Under the pieces are notes generated by a model. That model was not told the DNA's origin. It saw nothing but the letters and a program-made list of their open reading frames with translations, and did no database searches. The translations under genes and the position numbers were made by a program. Of a stretch of DNA of 64,000 bases, positions 35,881 through 48,012 are shown one piece after another. Within the stretch, counting starts at the first letter, position 1. Each line of letters begins with the position of its first letter. Source of the stretch: Paulownia fortunei (Eukaryota; Streptophyta; Magnoliopsida; Lamiales; Paulowniaceae); contig CM033110.1 of assembly GCA_019321725.1 (NCBI GenBank), positions 22,871,210-22,935,209 on the forward strand, written 5' to 3'.

Positions 35881-38800
35881 CTACCACTGATACTTAGCAG
35901 CTACAAGAACTTCCTCGTAGTTTTGAGCAGCATTATCCCAACTGAGATCCTGCAGCATACCTCGTTTCTGGAGCCCCTCCCAACTCTTTTTGTACTGACG
36001 ATAAGTCAATAAACAGTTCCCCAACGCATTTATTAGTTCATTTGCCTCTGCTCTGGCAAATGTCCATCCAAGGCCTGATTCCTCAAATGGGTTAAAAGGC
36101 TGCACGGTATCTCTTAGTCCACCCACAGCATGAACAACTGGAATTGTTCCATAACGCATTGCATACAGCTGATTCAGTCCACAAGGCTCAAACCTTGATG
36201 GCATCAGAAGTATATCTGCACCAGCAGTTATCCGATGAGCTGTCTTCACTGAGAAACCTACCCATCCTCTAACTCTGTCATTGTACTGTCCCTCAAACTG
36301 CCTAAGCAGCCCTTCAAGGTCGGGCCTGCCCGTGCCCAACATGATCAACTGCACATCCTGGCCCATCATCCAGGGAACTGCTTCAGCTATCAGATCAACG
36401 CCTTTTTGGTGATCAAGTCTCCCAATAAAACCAATTAATGGAACGTCTTCACGTATGGGCAAGCCAAGCTCCTTCTGGAGTGCTGCCTTGCACTGAGATT
36501 TGCCTGTCTGCAGCGTGTCAAGGGAGTAATTAACATACCCATCAGATTGCAGGTGAACATCTAACTCAGGGCTCCACTCTTTTGTATCAATTCCATTCAC
36601 AATTCCACGTAGTTTCCAATCATTCTCATTTATAATTTCATGTAGACCCCAGCCACCTTCAGAAGTTTTTAGCTCCCAAGCATATCCATGGCTAACAGTA
36701 ACAACACGATCAGCAGTCTTTAGACCTGCAGCAAAGATGTTGAAGTGCTCTCCTCCAACTGGATCATACATCTTAAAAAGGTCCAAGTAGTGTGGTGGAA
36801 GATCCACGTAGGAAAAATCATCCACAGGACCACGACCCTGGTTGGTTAATAGATGAACAAAGAATGGAAGAAGAGATGAAATTGTTGGATTGTACTTGTC
36901 AATTTCCAAGATAATACTGCTGATTCAGAAACCAGTGACTACAAAATGGAATTGGTGTATATTGGTAACTGTAAAGCATGGCAGAGCAAGCACAATGAGA
37001 CAATAGTAAACCCTTTCAAATTAAAGCTAAATTGAGTATTCTCCACAGTGGGCCACATATCATAATCGCCACAGCATTTTAATCAGCTGAGCCCAGTTAT
37101 TATCAGTGAACCTGTGCTCTTTGTCAAAGCAGGCTGGATTAAACTGGTTTCATTTCAAAGGCTTGGTTGAATATTAGTTTTACTTTTCTAAAATCTATTT
37201 GCAATGAACAACCAACGCCTTTTCTGCTATTGAGTTTGAAACTTAGGACCATATTTTTTAAGAAGTATAAGAAAAGGTGTTTGAAGCGTCTCCACAGGAT
37301 TACAATCCGAAATCATTGTCACTTTCCAAGGCAGAACTGAAAGATAGCAATAATATAGATGCCAATATTATTGATGGAAAAATGGAATCATGACAGCGGT
37401 GATATTGGCATGCAAAAGCTGTAAACATTTGTATGAGAGCCACAAACATTACACACAGTTCTTAGCGTTTAAAGGTTGAAAACAAAAGCAATATGAGTGA
37501 CAAACATTACATCTAATCTTCTAGATGCTTCCCAGTTTATTTGTGCAAGATCATCTACTGATAATTCAATTTCATCCAAAGGAATGTGCATTCTATGCTA
37601 ACTTTCCTTCATGTTTAAACTACTATTTACTATAAAAGTTTAATCATCTCAAAGGCCATAAAAGGACTATAATGTACTAGGAACAAACCTGATGAGCTAT
37701 GTTATGAATCACGAGGATTGATCTTGTATATTTCATTAACCCATTGTCCCGATAATATGCCTTAAGGTAGACTGGCAATAAGGCAGTGTGCCAATCATTT
37801 GCAATGAAAACTAAATTTCCATCTCCATAGCAGATCCCACCACATGGAACATACCAAGGAACCTGTAATCACCATCTTTTCCAAATCATACGATGTCGAA
37901 CAGCATGAAGTAAACAAAAAACACAGATTGAACATTGCCATGCAGTGCTCTTTTCTTTATTAGAACAAACCAGATCATTCATGGTGTATTTCTTATGTGT
38001 GTTTGCGCATATGTGTATACACACATACAGATATTCAAATACATACACCACATACTATATAAGATTAGAGTTGTCATGAACTTTTCCCCGAGACGCCAAT
38101 ATGAAATTCCTACTACATGCTTATTCTACATCTTAATTTAATCATACCTCTATAGCAGCTCTGCAAAACAATGTCATGCGCTTCAGAATGTCCTGTAACA
38201 ATAAGCAAAAGAAAAAGCATACTAAGTACCAAAAAGCATTTAATTATTTATACAACTCTTTCAGAATTGGGCTGCTAGTAGAAGCCGAAAAAGTAGTAAG
38301 GATCCATCATTTTTTGAAAAAATGTCAGAAAAATGCATCAAGATACAGTGCATGTGATTCGACTAGAGTTGTCGGATCACAGAAATCTCAAAGACCTGAT
38401 GTGTGTGGATGTGTCTATTTGATTTTTTTTTTTTTTGTATTTCCTCCCTTCTAGTATTTATAGGAAGGTAGGGTGGCAAGTGTCATCTTTCGGTTAATTA
38501 TGTACACATGCATCATGACATGACACTTGGACTGTGGCTGATAAGTGTCATGTGCAACCAGGTCTGAGTCATGGCTGGACCCAGGTCGGGTCAACCCGAT
38601 CTATTAGGCTCTTAAATTGAATCTAAGCTCTTGTCATGGTAACTTGGTAAATTTATATGGGGTATTTAATATCCCACATCAGCATGCATAAGGGTAATCC
38701 TGTCAAAAGGATACAGTGCATGCGTAAGACAATACTGTCATAAGGTTATCAAGAAACAGGATACTGTTACTCCTGTAAAGGGACTAGTTAGACCTCGACA

Positions 38801-41800
38801 ACTAAAGTAAAATATCATAACATACTTACCACACGATTTCCTCCATATATATTATTCTCTATGTGCCGAAAAATGGGGCTATCAACAAAAACAAAATCTA
38901 CACCATCAATGTAGGCCTGGAAGTAATTAACCTCCATATCCTGCAAAATATCATATGATGTTACACAACTGTGAAAACAAAATCAAATCATGTAATCATT
39001 GCTTACCTGACCATCTACTTTATATCTCTTCCTAACCCCTGAATCTTGAGCTTCAGCATAACTACCATAGCGAGGTGCAACAACCTATCAGTTACAGAAA
39101 AACAATTCAGTTGAAGACCTTCAGTCACCTAGACTCATGTTGTTTGTATTGTTGATAATGTTAGTGCTACAGCCAATTTAAGCATATGCACCATGCAATT
39201 GACTGAATAAACCTTGCTGTAGTGGTAGAAGAGTTCACCAAACTATCTAGATGATATAAGACATGATTACAGTTATCAAAATCAGGTGCATAGATGATAA
39301 TCTGTAACCATTAGAAATCTACCATGGAATCCATCATAAGATTTTTCGTTATATGAACTTCTATTTACTGCTTTGTAGACTTGGAATTTGGTTTAGTACA
39401 CAACATCGTATATCAAAAATTACCATGACTCTGTGTCCACGCCTAGCCAAAGCCTTAGGTAAAGCCCCAGCAACATCTCCAAGCCCACCTAAGGAACAAT
39501 ATTCATAATTAGTCTCAAGTCACATTGTGCCAGCAGAGGGCCATGCTCATATAAATATGCAAGTATGTGGAAAATCTCTTCGACGAACAAATGATTAAGA
39601 GTTCATTTATTGGCTATTCATTGGAAAGCATGCAATACTAGAAGATGAAGAAAATCCAAATTTTGTTGTCCTTATATCTCAAGGACGAAGGAAGCTTCCT
39701 TGACACCCATCCCTTTTTCAGCCGTTTCATTTTACTTAATTGTTCATAAATCCAGATTTATACTGTGGTACTTTTCTCATTCGCTGCTGTGCAGGCTTTA
39801 TTAAGGGAAAACCTACAGCATGTTCACTACTAATTTAGCTTATTCGTATAAGTAATATTAGAAAACAGGAAAATCAACAGATGCATATGAGAAGTGTCAA
39901 TGGATGAAAGTAGCCTACAAAAGCCTCCAATTCGACACATCTGTACGAGCATCCACCTAACTTACTCTTTTCTGCATCATTTTAATTATCTGCTTTGACT
40001 AAGGTTGATGTGATTGCATTGACAAATTACCACCAAATTATATATTTGTATTCCTTGTTTATATATCATAGATAAATATCATCAGCCACTTTGAATAATC
40101 ATCTGGTCGGAATAATCTTATACACTCGAAGGAAAGTAAACCCAGAAAAGTATTTTCGACATTCACTCAGACCTGTTTTAGACCAAGGAGCACATTCAGC
40201 AGCAACCAATATTATGTTCATTACATTGGCCCCAGCCAGTGGAGGGGGTTTCACATCTTCATTTGTGGGATCTTGAACTTTAACATTTGCATCCTCTCGA
40301 CTTGACTCCTTTAAATCTTCATAATCTGCTCTGCTCAATGGTATATCAGATAGAATGGCTGTCTTTACAGTAGTATCCTTCAACTTTTTGTTGGAATCTT
40401 CTTCCATAGAAGTCTTTGAACCAGATATTATCACCTCTGCAGTGTTTTTCAACTCCTTGTACGAATCATTATTTGAAGAAGGCTCCGGACTGGGTGTCAC
40501 AGAGGATTTCAATGGCACCAATGACACTTCCTTAGATTGAACATCCCCAGAAGTAGTGGCTTTCAACTGTTGTCGGGGACTGGCATCAAATGAAGTTCCA
40601 TTACCAGGGAGGTCTTTTCCAAGTTCTGTTGAATCTGCAACAACATATTTAATAGAGGTGAAGCGGGAAATTCATTCACCTCAGCTATCGGTGAATGGAC
40701 AGTGGTAGTTGACAAACATTCAAGCTTATGGTCCTCACTGACATCATTACCTTCAGTTGCAGCAGCATCAATGTTGGAAATAGTGACATTACTCTCCATA
40801 TCAGGCTGTTCGATGCCTTCTGGATCAATTATACTATTTTTAATTGATGAGACCAATTTCTTTCTTTCAGCAATCTGCAAACCAGAAAGGAATAATATCA
40901 CTTTGATAACTTTTGATAAGACCAAAATAAGTTGGACTACATCCAACCGAATGCTTCCATGCTTAAACTGAATTTAAATAAGTAATTTTAGAGATGAAAT
41001 AACTCTGTAGATTCTTGTACATCAATACTCTTAAGATGAATTTGTGCGCAGAGACAAAAAAACTAAAATAAAAAATCTTGTGACATTGGCACATTTTGGT
41101 GAGTCAGTTTAAGTCTCCACACAAACAGAGTAAAAGGGAATAGGAGAGTATGGCCCGCTGGCATCTTCTTGCTGACAACGCCTTATTACAACCCAAAAGC
41201 AGAATGTGAAAAAGAAAGAGAAACAACTGCTAAAACTGCATAACTATCTCTTTTTTGTCATATATTTTGCAACATTTCTCATATGGATCCCCATCCAAAT
41301 TTTAAAAAATCTGCAGTCAACTCTTCTAGACACCATCCCTGAACAAAAGTAGTGGGAGAATCCACGAGAAGTTAAAGCACTTCCAACAGTGAAATTAGCA
41401 TGAAATGGAAACCACACAGATTAACATTTTCAATTCAATGAAATAATTGGAAACCATACTGATTAGCCAGTCTTTTGAAGTGTTCTACAAATCAATTTTC
41501 CTCTCAAGAGTACTACTACTAAATGAAAATTGAACTCTTTTCCTTTTGAAAACACCAACTTTAATGTTAATGAAATTAGTTAACTCTGTTACCTAAAATT
41601 TTTTAAACCGAATGCAGAAGCATATGAAGAATTAAAATAATAATGCAAGAGAAACAAACGTGGTTATTCATTTCCAGAGATCTTATTTGCTCTGGAATTA
41701 TTGGTCAAATCAAGACCTTCGCATGGGATACTTCATAACATTTAGCCTCAATAAAGCAGAGGCGTGCTAGTAGGAAAAGGCTCTTTTTTCAGATAAAAAA

Positions 41801-42203
41801 TAAATTTCCAAGAATGAAAAAGCTCAATAAATACAAGAACCTGTTGTAAGAGATCTCTTTGCATTGCAAGAACCTTCTTGCTCTTTTCAATTGTGGCCTG
41901 TAAAGCGTCCTCTGATTCATCATCAGTCTCGCCTCCCCCAGTTCCCTCCGTCCTGGCATTTACATGCGGGGTTGTCCACCTCCGTCCTCTGCCGCTGCAT
42001 CCACTGCACAAAGATAATCTGCTAAAAAGATCTACCGTCAAATTTCTTGAAAACCCAGCTGAATTACAATAAGCAAAACCCCCAACTTCCACATACTTTC
42101 TTGGCCTGGATGCAAGTATAGGAATCATGCGTCGATGATGGTTCGTACTGCGAAGAAGTATAGAACTGTCGACACCAGTGGGAAAGGATCCCATTGACGC
42201 CAT
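35881..42203 (-). CDS. SS2: Plastid starch synthase II, 796 aa, nine exons
   Basis: Exons 42203-41841, 40874-40739, 40634-40173, 39488-39424, 39084-39007, 38940-38830, 38192-38148, 37862-37689 and 36837-35881 join in frame with GT-AG sites. The product is an ADP-glucose:alpha-glucan glucosyltransferase that elongates amylopectin chains in plastids. The N-terminus is Ser/Arg-rich and low in acid residues, as in a chloroplast transit peptide, followed by an acidic variable region. The GT5 catalytic domain starts at [20 protein letters not shown] (KTGGL about residues 319-323, ADP-glucose binding). It continues through [47 protein letters not shown] and [20 protein letters not shown] (acidic catalytic region of the GT1-like domain). 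Length fits SSII (about 750-800 aa). The 104-nt second intron is needed to keep frame and is the least certain border. Confidence 0.94.
38400..38760. mobile_element. LTR-like insertion in starch synthase intron 6
   Basis: The intron between exons 6 and 7 contains a segment with a T run, TAGTATTTATAGGAAGGTAGG, CAAGTGTCAT and ATTTAATATCCCACATC, wording typical of plant LTR promoter regions. The 12-base sequence ATACAGTGCATG occurs on both sides (about 38343 and 38710). Family and exact borders are not determined. Confidence 0.4.
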
Positions 42204-45099
42204 TTAACTGTTCGACTATTTGCCTCGGCGGAAAGAGAATTTTTTTTCAAGATTTCAATAAAGTAATCGACGGAGTAGAAAATGGAGCATGCCCAATTAA
42301 GGAATTTAGGAAATAAGCAAACCCAATCAACGATTCTTGTAATGGAGAAACGTCACCGTCCAAAGGTGGTGTCTTTGTGTTTGGGTTTGTGATGGAAAAG
42401 AAGGGAAAACCATGGAAAAAATGCCAAGATGAATTGGAGTAAGAATGTCTCTGTGTCAATGGCTGGTTTGAAGGTCCCACTGAGGGAAAAAAACATAGAA
42501 GTTGTAAAATTATTGTGAGGTTCAGATTGACTAGGGCCAGCAAAATAAGATTTCAACCCAGAAACTTCAGGTCGGGTTTATATTTAGCTCACCAGTCGGC
42601 AGTCACCACATATGATATCCCTTCTGGACAGACACTTGTGTTTTCAGCAAGTAGGGAACCTCAACAATGATTGAACGTCATACCTCCCTGATATTACTAA
42701 TCATCTAATGTAGTGCTTAGCATAAAATTGAAAATAATATCAACAAATTAAAATAATATTACTAGGAGGAATTCATCTCAGACTATAAACTCCACATTCC
42801 CGCGTCATTTCCGAAACAAAATTATAAATCCATTTTAAAATATAAATTACCTCTTGACCAATTGGTATAACATTATAATGATTATATTGATTGTTTCTCT
42901 TAAACAAAAAAGATAGGCAGATTTTAATATTTGGCTGGCACGTGGGAAATGAGTCGTAGGCCTTGGCTATTTTATGATGCAAGTTGGGTTTGTTTTCATT
43001 CATTTTTGGACGGTTCAATATCTGCAACTGTATTGGCTTAGCGTCCGGACCATATTTCACTCTCTTCAAATTAAGAAATTTGTTCTACTTATGTACTTAA
43101 CTTTTATTATTTCAACACATAATTTACTTCAATTTATACACGTGCAATTGTGCACTTTGGTATTGTGAGATCTGTAATGCACAGTACATTGAAATCGCAG
43201 GGCAAAATGCAACATGGAACTACATTAGAACTAGCAATACAGAAATGGAGACAAAAGATCAAAAGTTGGATTCTTAAAACATATTGGAGATTGTAAATTA
43301 GTCATAGAATACAAGATTTAGGGTGGAAACCAAATGTCAGTTGTGCACTAGAAGAAGATAGATAATCAATGGTTTCCACACTTTAGCAACCTTTTCTAAC
43401 GTATCAAATTAATTTAATCGATTCTAAACCTCAAGTTCATCATAAAAAATATTGCTTTTTGAAATAAATTAAGTGAACTTATCAACATTTTATGGATATG
43501 GACAAACTTTTGATGTCCCCACATGTTTATAATCATGTCATTATGCATTGTAGAATGAAAATGACTTGAAACCATATACACTAAAATTGGAGGCCGGAAT
43601 TGAGTTTTTTATTAAAATAATTGATATAAATTTTCTTAATTTTTAGAGAGATAAAATATGAAAAATTAATAAATTTATATATATAAATTTAAAATTTTAT
43701 AAAATTGAGTGGGGCGATTATCCTAGAAGACATTTGTTCTGTCACTACCTAAAACTATTATATATAATAATAAAAAAAAATTAAAGAACATATAAACTAA
43801 AAGTATGCAGTTATTTTTTTTATAATCTAGCTTTTAGGTTTGCGCCTGATTAATTATCAGAGAGGCCGACCTTTCTCATGTTTCAGCCTCAAGATAAATT
43901 TTGGTGCGGTCACAATCCATACACAATAGGAGTAGGATATTCGATTAAAACTAATCCACCCAATAGACTCTCCTTTACATCACGCGGTAGGGACATGTGG
44001 AATAGCAACATAAGCACACCATAATCTCTGCATCTATTAGAATTCGAATCTCCATACACCCTGTTAAACTAAACATATCCAGCCATTTTTAGTAACGTGG
44101 ATTGGCCATGAAAGCAAATTTTGAGCAATACATGCAGTCCCTTGAAGACTTTCTCTAAAAAATTCAGGAAAGAAATTCGGCCTTTTACACCAACTACAAA
44201 CTCTATTACACCAATTACAAAAGTAATGTAGATGTTACACCAAACTCAAATTTATTCCAAACTCATCGAACTTCAAACTTTATTATAAAAATAACATTAC
44301 TTGTATATTCTTTGTTTTCCATTTGTAATAATTATTTTATATCATCAGATATCTACTTATAATTTTATTAACATATTAACAAAACTACATATTCAATTTG
44401 TGTTTTTACATTTAATTGATTAAAATAATATGTTTAATTAATTTACATAACTAAACATCTATAGTAAATTAAAAAAAATTATAAACAAATGTTATAATCA
44501 ATAATAAAAATTAAACAAAAAAGTAAAAACATGATATTGAATTAAATAAAATACAAAAATAAAGATTAGAATCAATAATAATGTAAGTGATGTAAGATTA
44601 TGTAAATATTATATAATTCTCACTACTCTCTACAATGTTTATAATTATTTTATTTTGATCTTTTATTATTGTATGGCATATTATACGAATAAATTTTAGA
44701 TCTATTATGAATGTTTAACATAAATAATGACAATATAAATAAGATAACTAATTATATTAAAAATATTTATGTAATATATAAGATATAAAAAAAAGTAATT
44801 TTGTTAAAAATATTATAATTGGGATAAAATATGAAAATTTTAAACTATTTTTAAACGTAAGAGATAATTACAAAATTAATTAAATAAAAAATAATAAAAA
44901 TTATCAAATTGGAGCACGGTTGGAGATGCTCTGCAACGGTGGTAAACATTTCAACTGTAAATAACTACCTTAAATTTCAAATTCAAATTTTAACTTCTAA
45001 TCTCTTCCTTTAAATATAATCACCAACTCAAACAAATTAAATGTAAATTAGCACATTTGCCAGAACAAATCAACCTTTTTCTTCCATTAAACAGCAAAA
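42204..45099. other. Intergenic between starch synthase II and DMP pseudogene
   Basis: About 42204-42600 is the likely promoter and leader of the starch synthase gene. 43.5-45.0 kb is very AT-rich. A phrase near 44912-44935 (GGTTGGAGATGCTCT) resembles ends of small plant transposons, but no matching inverted end was found. Confidence 0.5.
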
Positions 45100-45697
45100 A
45101 TGGAACAAACTGACGGAATCGGAATCAAACTCTACACCACAACCCGCAAGACGCCGCCGCCACCAGTACCAACGCCGCTCCCCAGGGCGGAAAGAGAAAA
45201 CGCCGCGCCGTGGCAAACGGGTGCAGAAAACTTTATCAAAAACCTCAATTCCAGCACACTTCCTCCCGACCGGAACCCTCCTCACATTCGAAACGGTCAT
45301 CCCTTCAATCTACCGCCAGGGTGACTGCTCATCCGTCAGCACTCTGATGACCCATATTCTACTAGTCATATGCATTCTTTCCTGCTTTTTCTTCCATTTC
45401 ACCGACAGTTTTCGTGGACCCGACGGCAAAGTGTACTACGGATTCGTTACTTTAAACGGGCTGGCGGTTTCAAACCCGGCCCGGATGTGGAAGTGCCAAA
45501 GGAAGAGCGGTTTAAACTAGGGCTTACTGACTTGGTGCACCCAGGGATGTCGGTTTTGGTGTTCATGGCGATAGCGTTCGGATCTTCGGGTCACTAATTG
45601 CTTGTTCCCGGGTCATGAGAAGGATATGGATGAAGTGATGGAGAGTTTTCTTTTGTTTCCTAATACGAGATATGGGATTGGCTGCGTGGGAACTTGA
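45100..45697 (+). pseudogene. DMP (DUF679) membrane protein pseudogene
   Basis: DMP proteins are small plant membrane proteins with four predicted helices, some linked to senescence, ER/tonoplast remodelling or gamete fusion. The start (MEQTDGIGIKLYTTT) and core segments are clear, but spread over three frames: the N-terminal part in the frame of 45100; PTGTLLTFETVIPSIYRQGD and SCFFFHFTDSFRGPDGKVYY in a second frame (45221-45470); EVPKEERFKLGLTDLVHPGM in a third (to about 45575); then VTNCLFPGHEKDMDEVMESF and PNTRYGIGC after another shift. Breaks lie near 45195-45222, 45470 and 45575. Near 45650 about 14 residues that normally form the last helix are missing between ESF and FPNTRYG. At least four disabling changes make this a pseudogene. 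No intron is needed, as in functional DMP genes. Confidence 0.88.
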
Positions 45698-46446
45698 TTG
45701 TTTGTGATAATTGCACCGTATAAGTAGTGCTACATGCAGTAGGGATTCTTTATCATTATTTACTTCAAGAATATTATTGAAGGAAGAAAATGATAATATT
45801 TAAAGTCATAATTGCGGTTTTATGTGCAGAATCTGACGGCCTATCACGATTCCATAATAAAATCTTATTTTCTCATTTCAGTGTCTCATGTCACGTCCAT
45901 TTTGTACGACCACGATAAAATTAGAAATCAATTCTAAATCATGTTGCCAAAACACCCAAAGACTTTGTGAGAAATATAAAATATAAATCTCTCAAAATTA
46001 GTATAAAGGAAGGGCTCTAGTGACCACTTTATAGGACTAAAGAATGCGACCATATATGAAATAATGGCCCTAATCATATAACTATTGAGATAATAAACCA
46101 CAATGAAATTAGGGCATTAGTAAAAATAATATTTGTTCAAAAAATATGATAAATTGAAGAGATTTTTAAATTTATTCTCAACAAAATCTAATATTGTTGT
46201 GCATGGTTGATGCTAAAAATGTTACCAATAGCAGTTGATGCCACTGTAAGATCATTCCAGATTAGTAAACGAGAGACAATTTATTCAATTTACCAATCAC
46301 TAGTTATTTGCATACCACCAGCTCTAAAGTAACTCTCGCTGTTATATATTTCTCAATTTTGATGCTCTCAAATTCTTGGTTTCATGCAACTCAAACCATT
46401 TGTTAGATAGCCGCCCCACTTTAGTGAAGCCCATTATCGCGATGGT
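45698..46446. other. Intergenic between DMP pseudogene and PPR gene
   Basis: No feature beyond a probable PPR 5' UTR in the last ~100 bases. Confidence 0.5.
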
Positions 46447-48012
46447 ATGGTCCGATTTCCGGTTTCAACGGTCTCTGAAATTCACCCGCCCAAGCCCTTC
46501 AACTGTAATTCAAATTTCGTAGCAGTCCAACGATGCCTGTCTCTCTTAAACTGTTGTTCTTCGCTAAAACAACTTTTCCAGATTCATGCCCAGATAATAA
46601 TGGCAGGCCTCCATCGCAATTCCTATATTACAGACAAAATCATCCAGTTTTGTACTTCCGATTCACTTAGGACAAAACATCCAATTGACTTAATAAATCA
46701 CGGCTACTATGTTGTTAATTTATCTGGAAAGTTAGAACCCTTTTCATGGAATAATGTCATAAGGGCCTACGCCACTTCTAATTCCGACTCGCAAAGAGAA
46801 GCGATATGGGTTTTCCTTGATATGCGGCGTTTGGGAGTTAGACCCAATCAACATACTTTCCCTTTCCTCTTCAAGGCGTGCGCTTCATTTTTGGGCTTAA
46901 ACGAGGGGCGACAGATTCATGGGGATGTAGTGAAGCATGGTTTCCATTTCAATGTTTATGTTCAGAATACACTTATTCATTTGTATGGATCGTGTAAGAA
47001 GATCTTGGATTCGTACAAAGTGTTCGACGAAATGACGTATAGAACTGTGGTTTCCTGGAACTCAATAATATCAGCTAACATAGAGTGTTCTTGGTTTTAT
47101 GATTCGGTTGCGCTTTTCGTGAAGATGAGGGACAGTGCATTTGAGCCAGATGAGACAACGATGGTGATTGTGCTTTCTGCTTGTGCAGAGCTTGGTAACT
47201 TGAGCCTGGGAAAGTGGGTCCATTCTCAAGTGATTGAAAAAGGTATGGTTGTTAATTGTCAGCTGGGTACTGCACTTGTTGACATGTATGGGAAGTGTGG
47301 AGATGTTAATTATGCTATCTTAGTTTTTAATAGGATGGATTATCGAAATGTGTGGACTTGGAGCTCTATGATTCTTGGGTTTGCACAGCATGGTTTTGCA
47401 AGATATGCCCTTGAACTGTTTAAAAAGATGAGAAATTATTCAATCAAGCCTAATCACGTGACTTTTCTTGGAGTTCTTTGTGCTTGTAGCCATGCTGGAC
47501 TGGTGGAGGATGGGCAATATTATTTTATCGAGATGGAGCAAGTGCATGGGATCAAGCCCATGATGGTACATTTTGGTGCCATGGTTGATATCTTGGGCCG
47601 CGCTGGTCGTCTTAGAGAAGCATATGCTTTTGTAATGAACATGCCCATTGAGGCTGATGGCATTGTGTGGAGGGCATTGCTCAGTGCTTGCAGCATTCAT
47701 GATGTTAATGACTACATTGGGGTGGGCGAGAAGGTAAGGCAGAAGCTAATTGAACTGGAACCAAAGAGGAGTGGAAACTTTGTAATGCTTGCAAACAATT
47801 ATGCTGAAGTGGGACTGTGGGAGAAAGCAGCGCATTTGAGGAGCAGAATGAGAGACAGAGGGTTAAAGAAGATAGCTGGAGAGAGTTGTCTAGAGGTAGG
47901 TGGGTCTATCTTTAGATTCTTTTCTGGAGATTATTCTTGTGTTCCATGTACGGATATCTTCTTGTTATTGGATACACTAAATTTGCATGCAAAGATGATT
48001 AAATTTGAATGA
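46447..48012 (+). CDS. PCMP-E44: E-class pentatricopeptide repeat protein, 521 aa
   Basis: A single-exon PLS-type PPR protein. The N-terminal region has LLNCCSSLKQLFQIHAQIIM, the usual first L-type motif. Repeats follow with PFSWNNVIRAYA, GVRPNQHTFPFLFKACAS, VVSWNSIISANIE, FEPDETTMVIVLSACAELG, TALVDMYGKCGDVNYA, VWTWSSMILGFAQHG, IKPNHVTFLGVLCACSHAGL and GAMVDILGRAGRLREA. The C-terminus carries an E/E+ type tail (IVWRALLSACSIHD; NFVMLANNYAEVGLWEKA; SCLEVGGSIFRFFSGD) and stops without a DYW deaminase domain. Such proteins bind single RNA sites in mitochondria or plastids and usually recruit editing factors. The end resembles what I recall of Arabidopsis At2g36730 (PCMP-E44), so that symbol is offered tentatively. 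A clear cleavable targeting peptide is not obvious at the N-terminus. An alternative Met lies downstream, but the given start fits family length. Confidence 0.87.
   Translation: MVRFPVSTVSEIHPPKPFNCNSNFVAVQRCLSLLNCCSSLKQLFQIHAQIIMAGLHRNSYITDKIIQFCTSDSLRTKHPIDLINHGYYVVNLSGKLEPFSWNNVIRAYATSNSDSQREAIWVFLDMRRLGVRPNQHTFPFLFKACASFLGLNEGRQIHGDVVKHGFHFNVYVQNTLIHLYGSCKKILDSYKVFDEMTYRTVVSWNSIISANIECSWFYDSVALFVKMRDSAFEPDETTMVIVLSACAELGNLSLGKWVHSQVIEKGMVVNCQLGTALVDMYGKCGDVNYAILVFNRMDYRNVWTWSSMILGFAQHGFARYALELFKKMRNYSIKPNHVTFLGVLCACSHAGLVEDGQYYFIEMEQVHGIKPMMVHFGAMVDILGRAGRLREAYAFVMNMPIEADGIVWRALLSACSIHDVNDYIGVGEKVRQKLIELEPKRSGNFVMLANNYAEVGLWEKAAHLRSRMRDRGLKKIAGESCLEVGGSIFRFFSGDYSCVPCTDIFLLLDTLNLHAKMIKFE

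Noticed and set aside
36838..36909. [17 protein letters not shown] as the start of a separate short starch synthase gene
   Set aside because: It is intron read-through; a good acceptor at 36838-36839 joins the previous exon to give [14 protein letters not shown], as in all starch synthase II proteins.
44155..44935. Possible MITE bounded by GGAGATGCTCT-like ends
   Set aside because: Only one end was convincing; no inverted partner or target duplication could be found.
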